Positions 56,453 to 64,000 of a DNA stretch of 64,000 bases are shown in pieces. Origin of the DNA: Candidula unifasciata (lineage: Eukaryota; Mollusca; Gastropoda; Stylommatophora; Geomitridae); assembly GCA_905116865.2 (NCBI GenBank), contig CAJHNH020002001.1, positions 1,076,119-1,140,118 on the forward strand, written 5' to 3'. Below the pieces are notes generated by a model. The model was given only the letters and a program-made list of their open reading frames with translations. It was not told the origin of the DNA and did no database searches. The translations under genes were made by a program, and so were the position numbers. Positions within the stretch are counted from its first letter, which is position 1, and each line of letters begins with the position of its first letter.

Positions 56453-56462
<10 letters not shown>
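55365..56462 (+). pseudogene. RNase H-bearing LINE (young subfamily), copy 1
   Basis: It reads EKVQNEAMRIILGCTRDTSC, a short duplicated stretch near 55478-55505, then GDRLKRRKSWLGRAEDVIRQ and RNase H IIYTDGSVIRQRRSAWAF, SSMTMEVMAVTQALAWLETQ, VCILSD, a stop, FIFVPGYAGVNGNERADRLA and the terminal GSEHLWTCPECNEDNPTN. The four acidic RNase H sites are kept. It is about 95% identical by eye to 60900-61970. 5'-truncated before the RT palm. Confidence 0.92.
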
Positions 56463-56502
<40 letters not shown>

Positions 56503-56512
56503 TTAACTAACC
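56455..56512. repeat. (AACT)n tail of LINE copy 1
   Basis: About 13 AACT units right after the LINE stop codon. Copy 2 has the same tail with 3-4 units. Confidence 0.95.
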
Positions 56513-56519
56513 ATTATCA

Positions 56520-57055
56520 GCCATGCACCGTTAAGCTGCTCATTGCTACCTATATGCGCCACAACCCCATTGACGGATGTGCATAACTTTTCGCCATTGC
56601 AGGGAAAATCACCTATGATCTTTTAGTAAACTATGCCTTGGTTATTCATTGTGTAACAATGGCGCCTCTCACAGTGGGCAGGCTTATTTTTGTCGTGTCC
56701 TTCTTCTTAAGCTAGACTGCGTCCGTCGCAGATGGAGGTTGAATCTATTCCTCTATGAAGATACACGTCTCATTGTCTTGTGGAGCATGTGCTGAGAAAG
56801 CGAGAGCATAAGTTTGCCGGCACACAATCGCCGGCCAAGCTCATGGTAACATTTCTTTTGGGGTGATCTTCAGCTTTCAGAGGGCATTGAAAACCGTAAG
56901 GAAAAAAAAACAGTTTCCAAAATATATGATCACTGACAGGCAGGTAGTGGCGACATCTTCAAGATGTCATTATTAATCACAATTCTACACCGCGTCATGA
57001 GCAGGAATGAAAATGATTATCGTGATCTCGTGGGATGGAGAACCATGACCCACCC
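56520..57055. other. unrecognised sequence
   Basis: No gene or repeat recognised between the LINE tail and the hAT element. Confidence 0.4.
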
Positions 57056-57239
57056 CCGGTGTTGCCACTTTTCTTTGACAGAAAAACATCCAAAACGGAG
57101 TCAAAAAATATCTAAAGACACCTAAATTTGTGTGAAAAACATCTAGAAAAACATCAAAATGGTAAGTCACAAATTACAAAGCTATTGATGTGACTTATCC
57201 TAAAGAATCATGTCCTCATCTTCACTGATGTCGGTACCA

Positions 57240-57674
57240 ATTGCAGCCAAATTCTTCATGTCTGTTTTCTGATTAAAAATTTTTTTCAGTTCATTAACTA
57301 TACTTTCTACATCACACTTTTCAAATTGAACTAGTCAAAGATATGTAGAAACTATTTTGTTTGTATTGTTGCTGTAATACATAATACACACACCAAGCAC
57401 TTTCAGCACCGAAATATCATTTGATTCGTCTAATAATAAAGTATAATTATTTGTAGAAATATGACTGATCAAATCTTTTTCGAAGTGGGAAAATAAAGTA
57501 TTTCTTATAATATGTGTACACTTGAAGCGATGCATTTTCACATCATCCGTAACTTTACTGTCAGAAATAGCATTTTAAAACAAATTAATCAAATGGTCAC
57601 AGTTTGAAATTGCACAATGTGACAACTTAAAAACATTGCGACGGATCCTTCAACTTTTGATAATTCATTTATTA
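57240..57674 (-). pseudogene. hAT transposase, central part
   Basis: It has KVEGSVAMF, DSKVTDDVKMHRFKCTHIIR, then LISHISTNNYTLLLDESNDI, where LLLDES matches the first catalytic Asp block of hAT transposases. One stop and one or more frameshifts occur. The rest of the RNase H-like catalytic region and the dimerisation domain are missing. Confidence 0.85.
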
Positions 57675-57737
57675 CCTAGCTGTACCCGGCCACGCGTTGC
57701 TGTGGCCCAGAATGATTAAATGAAGAGGAAAGAAAAA

Positions 57738-58320
57738 AGCTCTCAGCTAACAGTGTCTGTCATACCCCCCCCCCCCCCCTCGACGCAGTCATATCTCCCT
57801 CTCCGAAGGATTGAAAAATCATCCATGGCGAAATTATTAAAATAGAAATAGTTAACAAATAAAAACTTTAAAATAATATTTTAAGCTCTCCCAGCTAACT
57901 GTGTTAGGCATACCCCCCCCCCCCCCCAACCCCCTCTCCACCAATTATATTTCCCTCTCCGTAGAATTGAAAAATCATCACCTTGCAAAATTATTAAAAT
58001 AGAAATAGTTAAGAAATGAGAACATTAAAATAACATTTCAAGCTCTCTCAGCTAACGGTGTCTGGCATAACCCCCCCCCCCCCCCCGCTCCCCCAATCAT
58101 ATCTTCCTCTCCCAAAGATTGAAAAATCATCACCTGGTGAAGTCATATCTACCTCTCCGAAGGACTGAAAAATCATACATGGCGAAATTATTAAAATAGA
58201 AATAGTTATGAAATGAGAACTTTAAAAAAATATTTTAAGCTCTCTCAGCTAACTGTGTCTGGCATAACCCCTTTCCCCAATCATATCATCTTCTCCAAAG
58301 GATGGGAAAGCCACCGTGTA
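57738..58320. repeat. ~150-bp tandem repeat, 4-5 copies, inside the nested element
   Basis: Each unit has AGCTCTCTCAGCTAACTG, a poly-C run, ATCATATCTCCCTCTCCGAA and AAATTATTAAAATAGAAATA. Unit length varies with the C run. Confidence 0.85.
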
Positions 58321-58859
58321 ACGAAATATTGTAACTAAATTGAGCTTTGCATCCGTGTCCACCCAGACTTAAAAAGGTAGCATTAATTTGTACAGAGAAG
58401 TAAAGTAGCCAGTGTAACAGCTACCACATCAGCTATCCAGTACCAGTACTACTGCAACCACAACCAACACCACCATCACAACAACAACAGCAACAAAAAC
58501 TGCCACTACAGTCTGTGTAGGTCTGTGTAGAAAAGAGGAGTTAGCGCCGCACGCTGTCGCCACGGACTATTGAGTTTGATTTTTCTCCGGACAGAGGGAA
58601 AAAAAAACTTCATCACGTAACCAGTGATAGAACCCACAGTAAAAAGTACACGATACTCACGAATAGTGGAGAAAAATACCCCGCACCCTTCATCTCTCCC
58701 TCTCCGAGGGAACGATTTTTAACTGGCATCCGTGTCCACCCAAACTAAACTGGGCTGTAAGCCGTCTTAGTTAACAGTTTATGTCATCGCCGAATAGTTT
58801 TTGATCCAGAAGCGTCGCGGAGAGGCTAATTAGGAATTAACTGAAATCTGATGTCTTTG

Positions 58860-59230
58860 GGCGAAAGGCGCAGATATCGCAGCCTAGCTGTAAACCAAAA
58901 CACAACGTGGCAACCACCCTTTTAAGAAAAAAACAACAATTATCACCCAGCGGGGAAGCGAACACTGGTCACCCGTGTAAAGGATGACATACTTACAACT
59001 ATACTGAAGAGTTTAGGTCAGACATTGCAGCATAGCTTTAAACCACAACACAACGTGCCAACGGCCCTCTCGAGGGCGAACGAAGATTACCCGTGACATG
59101 ACCATTGAGCACCACATCGCCGCTGACGCAGGCTTGCTGTAAACCCCAAACTGAAAAAGGCGTAGATGTCGCAGCCTAGCCATAAACCCCAACACAACGT
59201 GCCAGCGGCCCAGTTATGGACTAAAAAAAT
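58860..59230. repeat. three SINE-like units inside the nested element
   Basis: The block CGCAGCCTAGC-GTAAACC-CAACACAACGTG recurs near 58880, 59027 and 59175, each followed by GCCAACGGCCC or similar. Related pieces are at 27730 and 49020. Confidence 0.65.
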
Positions 59231-59585
59231 TAAATCACCTAGCAGGAAATCGAACGCGGGTCACCTGCATGAAAGGCAGAATAGATACCAACTAAGCTAT
59301 CAAACACTCAAGCAAATAGTGGAAATGAAATTATATAATAATAATGCAAAGTTCAATAAGAGCTCAGCAGTTAAATATGACCAATCAATTAAAAAGAAAT
59401 CCGGGCCGGAAACGAAACAAATAATGATTTGATCGTTGCTGGAGCTACGTCGTTATTTTCTGACAGAAAATCACGCTTGGAGTAAAAGGCAACGTTGTAT
59501 GCAAATTTGAAAGCAATCGGTTCAGTAGATTCCGAGTTTTTAGCTAACAACATCGGAAAATTAACATTTTTATTATTATAGATGT

Positions 59586-59818
59586 AGTTCTGAAAACAGA
59601 TGTCAGCCGTGTAATATCTTTGAATAGAACTGCAGTTTTGTGCTTTTTAGTTTCTGCATGACTCTTTTAGTCTTGTATTTTTGCAATAATTTCACACTTG
59701 CAGTACTTACAACAAGCCTTGGTCATATCCACAGGAACTGCCATCACTCAGTCTTTAATTTTGTCATCATGCAACCACTCTTTCCGAAATTTTTGCTCAT
59801 ACTTTACTTTTGGCATGT
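59586..59818 (-). pseudogene. hAT transposase N-terminus with BED-type zinc finger
   Basis: It starts MPKVKYEQKFRKEWLHDDKI and contains CCKYC followed by KSHAETKKH, a BED zinc finger (CxxC...H...H) as in hAT transposases and ZBED-type proteins. It has in-frame stops after KIKD and IQD. It breaks off at the nested insertion, and the frame resumes at 57674. Confidence 0.85.
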
Positions 59819-60150
59819 TAAAAGGTTTTTTTCAAAGTGAAAGCCACATACGAAGGTGAGCAATCATTTTTTAAAATCACATAAAAAAAGAAACACAAAG
59901 TGGCACAGTGAGGATACGGTTGAAAGAAAGTTAGTATGATTTACGCGCGCTTTTAATTAATCAGTACCAAAAACATCCAGAAAATCATCTACCATCTAAA
60001 CGTCAAAGACACCTCTAAATGTAAGGGAAAACATCTAAATCTGGATGTAAAACCTTCAAAGTGGCAATACTGGTCACACCCCCCCCCCCCCCCGACCCCC
60101 TTTCATCCATTGCCTTCTCAAGAATCTGGACTCAAGCCTTAGTAGACCAG

Positions 60151-60348
60151 TGATTCCCAAACTGTGCGCCTCGGCGTCCCGGGGAGCCGCGACCTCTTCA
60201 CAGGGGCGCCGCGAAATATTGTAAAAGCTTCATAATAATTTAACCAAGACACGAATAGTCATACTTTTACTTGGGTTCATGCAAAATTTTAATTGAAAAG
60301 AGGCGCCGCGACCAAAAAAAAAAAAAAAAAAACGTTTGGGAAACACTG
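60151..60348. repeat. hAT-type MITE, copy 2
   Basis: Same ends as copy 1 (CAGTGATTCCC and GGGAAACACTG). Flanks TAGTAGAC and TCTTAGAC agree at 6 of 8 positions. An A tract has grown near the right end. Confidence 0.82.
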
Positions 60349-60624
60349 TCTTAGACCGCATATGCAAGGCACATGATAATGATTAAACTCTTGTGGAAGA
60401 GGAAAGCACAATAATCTAAGTCGGTTTCTGATCGTTCACAGGAAGAAACATGGCAGAGGCTTCAATTGTAAATATTGTCACCGGGAACCGTACTGATTTT
60501 AGCACCGATGGCGCTGACGAAAGTATACGCTCATGTAAAATGTAAGTAGCACTCAGGAATTCTCATTTACCTCTATGATTGAGACTATTCAGAATTTATA
60601 TGAGCTCGCGATTCAAGTCGGCTG

Positions 60625-60717
60625 AGAATTTAGGTACTTTAGTCAAATTTTTAAAATTCCCTCAACACCAATCAATAAAACCAGCACAGTTAGATAGCTG
60701 TAACTGTAAACAATCTC
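60625..60717. repeat. ~0.9-kb direct repeat, first member, left piece (interrupted)
   Basis: AGGTACTTTAGTCAAATTTT to GTAAACAATCTCT matches 62785-62858. The member continues at 61979 after the LINE. Confidence 0.85.
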
Positions 60718-61978
60718 TGGAACACGTTGACCATGTGATAACAAAAGCACGCAAAGGTGAGGTCTGTCTGCAATGAGGATTAGGGCTGCTTCCAATATTG
60801 AGCAAAGACTACTAATACTTCTATTCTACGGTCTGGTCCTTTCCCCCATTGAATAGGCTCTGGCCATCCTCACTGTCAGTGCTACCCAGATTGAACGACT
60901 CGAAAAGGTGCAAAATGAAGCCATGCACATTATTTTGGGATGTACAAGAGACACATCCTGTGGAGCAATGAGGTTTCTACTTGACTTTCCAACAATGAAC
61001 CAAAGGGCTCGGGCATATCTCAAAATATGTGCTGATAAGAAACACCCACTGCATCAAGCGCTTTTTAGTGAAAAGGGCGACAGACTGATACTGAAGAGGG
61101 GGAAATCGTGGCTAGGTCGGGCAGAAGATGTTATTAGGCAAATATGCAGCCTAACCGACATCATACCTGGTGCAGAATGGATACCTGTGCCTCAGGCGTT
61201 TATTTGTACATTTTCCTGTATTGTCACACTCAACAGGCGATGTAGAGAACAGAATCCTGTTGTTGTTAATGCAGAGGTCAACGCTCTCATCAGTGAAAAT
61301 TCAGACGAAGCAGATGCAATAATCTATACAGACGGATCCGTTATACGCCAAAGAAGAAGCGCATGGGCATTTACAGCACGCTCAGCGGGCAGAACAGTCA
61401 AAGAAGCCAACGGCGCCTTCTCCATGACAACCAGCAGCATGACGATGGAGGTGATGGCAGTGACGCAAGCGTTTGCCTGACTTGAAACACAAAAATACAC
61501 CCGCATATGTATACTCAGTGATTCAATGAGTATGATCCGGAGGGTTCAGGCAGGTTCAGTGCGAAGACAATGGCTTGAATCAATTCAGAAGTCCACTGTG
61601 CGTGAAGTCACCTTTATTTTTGTTCCGGGACACGCAGGCGTCGATGGAAATGAAAGAGCTGACAGGTTGGCTGAATCCGCTATCACTACCGACGGTCGGC
61701 CTATGGATCATGCTGATATTATCAATGCCCTCAGAGAAATGGGAAGGATAGAGGACTTTGGTGGCAGTGAATCCACATCACTCGCCAGAATGGCAGACTT
61801 GGGAATTAAGATCGGCATAGCAAAAAACGAGACGCACACCGGACACGTCAGAAGACTTGTTAATCAACATAGAACTCGTACTATTAGCCATCGGACGTTG
61901 GGGTTCATACTGAGGTGAGGATCTGAGCACCTATGGACATGTCCGGAATGCAATGATGATAACCCTACTAAATAACTA
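60718..61978 (+). pseudogene. RNase H-bearing LINE (young subfamily), copy 2
   Basis: It reads VDHVITKARKG, ASNIEQRLLILLFYGLVLSP (RT thumb), one stop, VQNEAMHIILGCTRDTSCGA through RNase H IIYTDGSVIRQRRSAWAF, a TGG-to-TGA stop after VTQAFA, LSDSMSMIRRVQAGSV, FVPGHAGVDGNERADRLAES and GFILR-stop-GSEHLWTCPECNDDN. RNase H acidic sites are kept. Flanks carry a direct repeat AATCTCT. It starts further upstream than copy 1. Confidence 0.92.
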
Positions 61979-62640
61979 ACTAACTAATCTCTTTTCAATA
62001 GTACCTCATTTAGGCTTGTATGTCATTTCTGAGCTGAGATATGTAGGTTTTTGTAGAGATGAGATGTAAAAAAACAGCTGCTAAAACTTGTCTCCCAGAA
62101 ACAAGAAGTTTTCTCTGCGCAACCAAACTGCACAACTTTCGTTTTGGCTTTGTTTGCATAGGACAAGATGGCAGACAATGAGACTGGCTGAGCCAGCGAT
62201 TGCCTGAAAAATGTCACTGTACATCTACCTAGCCACGTACCAGAAAGAAATTTTATACACAAATGTAAAATTGGACGGAGAATTCAATTATTACTAGCAT
62301 TACCAGGTACAGTAACAGTTAAAGCCTAAAGCCAACCCTGAATACTTATCGCTATTTTCAATCAAACTGATGTAACAGAAAAATAGAGGACGTCCGGCTG
62401 TCGTAGACATTCGCTGTTAATCGGGTTCCTTCCCGCCGTTTTCAGCTTTTTATAGTGGGTGAAAATCACACCAACCACAAAATTTCATGAGAGATTAGGA
62501 CCCATCCCGAAACCCCAGCCGACATTTGCGAAGCAAGTTTCGAACGGTTTCTATGGTAACGGAAATTGCCAAAAGACCGCCAATTGCCGAACAGAACACC
62601 GTAGTCGCTAGAGAATTGGCTATCCTCCGAATAACGGGTA
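61979..62640. repeat. ~0.9-kb direct repeat, first member, right piece
   Basis: It runs from CTCATTTAGGCTTGTATGTC to TTGCCGAACAGAACACCGTA. No ORF of interest. Confidence 0.85.
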
Positions 62641-62774
62641 CAAAAGCTGGCGGCTTTCCTAACAGAGCCTCAGTCACGTGTCAGTTGCGCAATTCCGGGA
62701 CTTAATTTGCGGTTTTCCGGCGACTACCGTCACCGCCGAGAGTATCCCCACGCCGCTCACGCTAGATAGCCCAG

Positions 62775-63660
62775 AATTAGTTTAGGTACTTTAGTCAAAT
62801 TTTAAAATGCCCTCTACACCAATAAAACCACAGTTAGATAGCTGTAAACAATCTCTTTCCAATGGTACCTCATTTAGGCTTGTATGTCATTTTTGAGCTG
62901 AGATATGTAGGTTTTTATGGAGATGAGATGTAAAAAACAGCTGTTGAAAACTTGCGACCCAGAAACAAGAAGTTTCTCTGCGCAACCAAACTGCGCACTT
63001 CTGTTTTGGCTTTGTTGACATTGGACTGTCATTGGACAAGATGGCAGACAATGAGACACAGCCACATACCGATTGCCTGAAAAATGTCACTGTAAATTTA
63101 AAAAGCCACTCATAAGAAAGAAATTTTATTTACAAATGTAAAATTGGACGGAGAATTCAATTATAACTAGCATTACCAGTACGAGTAATGTTAAAGCCTA
63201 AAGCCAACCTCGAATTTACCGCTATTTTCCTCCATGATACTTAATGATAATTAGCGATTGCCTGAAAAATGTCACTGTAAATCTAAAAAGCCACTGATAA
63301 GAAAGAAATTTTATATACAAATGTAAAATTGGACGGAGAATTCAATTATAACTAGCATTACCAGTATGAGTAATGTTAAAGCCTAAAGCCAACCTCGAAT
63401 ACTTAACGCTATTTTTAATCAAACTGATGTAACAGAAAAACAGAGGACATCCGGCTGTCGTAGACATGCGCTGTTAATCGGGTTCTTTTCCGCCGTTTTC
63501 AGCTTTTTATAGTGGGTGATAATCGCACCAATTGCAAAATTTCATGAGAGATTAGGACCCATCCCGAAACTCCAGCCGACATTTCCGAAACAAGTTTTGA
63601 ACTGTTTCCATGGTAACGAAAATTGCCAAAAGACTGCAAATTGCCGAACAACGTAGTCGC
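62775..63660. repeat. ~0.9-kb direct repeat, second member, with an internal ~180-bp duplication
   Basis: Same order as the first member without the LINE. The block from GATTGCCTGAAAAATGTCAC to GCCAACCTCGAAT occurs twice (from about 63070 and from about 63254). Similarity to the first member is about 90% by eye. Confidence 0.88.
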
Positions 63661-63730
63661 TAATTAGTTTGGATTGTGAATTAATATAAATTGTGCATAA
63701 TGGTCCTAAATTATCAAGGCCGAAAATATA

Positions 63731-63996
63731 GGCTCTCCTTGCAATAACGGTCGCTAGTTGGACGGCGACGGCCGCTTCGTCGAAGTTCAGTCCCCTGGCT
63801 GCAGTGCAATTACGGAGTGGAAAAGAGGAAACGAAACAAATGACATAATTAGGGTTTGGGTTAGGGTTAATGTTGAACTCAATTTGTTGTGTTATTCGTG
63901 CCTTGTCCACTCCGTAATTGCACTGCAGCCAGGGGACTGAACTCCGACTAAGCGGCCATCGCCGTCCTAGTAGCGGCCGTTATTGCAAGGAGAACC
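63731..63996. mobile_element. fold-back/MITE with 91-bp inverted arms
   Basis: Arms 63731-63821 and 63906-63996 are near-perfect inverted copies starting GGCTCTCCTTGCAATAACGG and GGTTCTCCTTGCAATAACGG. The 84-bp centre has TTAGGG-like words (63850-63872). No transposase; a 122-residue ORF across it is an artefact of the arms. Confidence 0.9.
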
Positions 63997-64000
63997 AAAA

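Larger units (their letters stand above)
57675..59585. mobile_element. RTE-tail-like element nested in the hAT copy
   Basis: It opens CTAGCTGTACCCGGCCACGC and closes with a GAAAGCAATCGGTTCAGTAG block and TTTTTATTATTATAGATG, as 3' regions of RTE-type elements and derived non-autonomous elements often do. No RT was recognised. Internally, 57738-58320 holds four to five ~150-bp repeats. Confidence 0.55.
57058..60078 (-). mobile_element. hAT transposon remnant, split by a nested 1.9-kb element
   Basis: Left end GGTGTTGCCACTTT and right end AAAGTGGCAATACTG form an imperfect inverted repeat like hAT termini. Transposase coding lies inside on the minus strand in two parts. Without the nested insertion (57675-59585) the element is about 1.1 kb, too short for a full transposase. 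The flanks do not show a clear 8-bp duplication. Confidence 0.75.

Noticed and set aside
63850..63872. Telomere or interstitial telomeric array
   Set aside because: Only about three TTAGGG-like words inside a MITE centre; not an array.
63542..63910. 122-aa ORF at the right edge
   Set aside because: It runs across a repeat and the arm of a fold-back element, with no family likeness.

Overview
The window is eukaryotic, intron-rich and AT-rich. It holds one recognisable host gene and is otherwise mostly transposon debris and tandem repeats. The host protein is closest to invertebrate Slo-type channels. The dominant repeats are LINEs with a C-terminal RNase H domain, LINE 3' ends with microsatellite tails, tRNA-derived SINEs, a Penelope-like GIY-YIG fragment, hAT, mariner and LTR pieces. 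This mixture suggests a lophotrochozoan, most likely a gastropod mollusc; the species cannot be named from the sequence.

Host gene. Eight consecutive coding exons on the minus strand, from about 40.8 kb down to 5.5 kb, encode the N-terminal ~370 residues of a BK (Slo) calcium- and voltage-activated potassium channel: S0, S1-S6, the pore and the first strand of the RCK1 gating ring. All eight have splice sites in matching phase. The gene continues off the left edge. A 3' splice site just upstream of the start codon implies at least one non-coding 5' exon to the right, possibly near 45.5 kb. Voltage-sensor charges are kept, but the selectivity filter reads GFG instead of GYG and the S6 double-glycine hinge is lost, so this looks like a divergent paralogue.

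Repeats within and left of the gene (1-45 kb). There is a 7-bp minisatellite (87-785), a 47-bp array derived from a LINE and split by a solo LTR (968-2345), and a 70-copy 20-bp array just upstream of the pore exon (9661-11060). There are 28-bp, ~79-bp and ~60-bp arrays at 14.3, 20.2 and 24.7 kb. About twenty fragments of one RNase H-bearing LINE lineage are present. A 2.4-kb LTR-like element sits inside one of them (21057-23434). SINEs, an internally deleted mariner copy and a fold-back SINE cluster (36.6-37.5 kb) complete this part.

Right part (45-64 kb). No host gene was recognised. The region holds more LINE copies, a Penelope-like fragment (51.4-52.0 kb), hAT MITEs, a hAT transposase remnant with a 1.9-kb element nested in it (57.06-60.08 kb) and two near-identical LINE insertions (55.4 and 60.7 kb). 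The second LINE lies inside one member of a direct repeat whose other member keeps the empty site. A 91-bp-arm fold-back element ends at the right edge. I saw no convincing undescribed system; the most interesting biology is the unusual BK-type pore and several cleanly resolved nested insertions.
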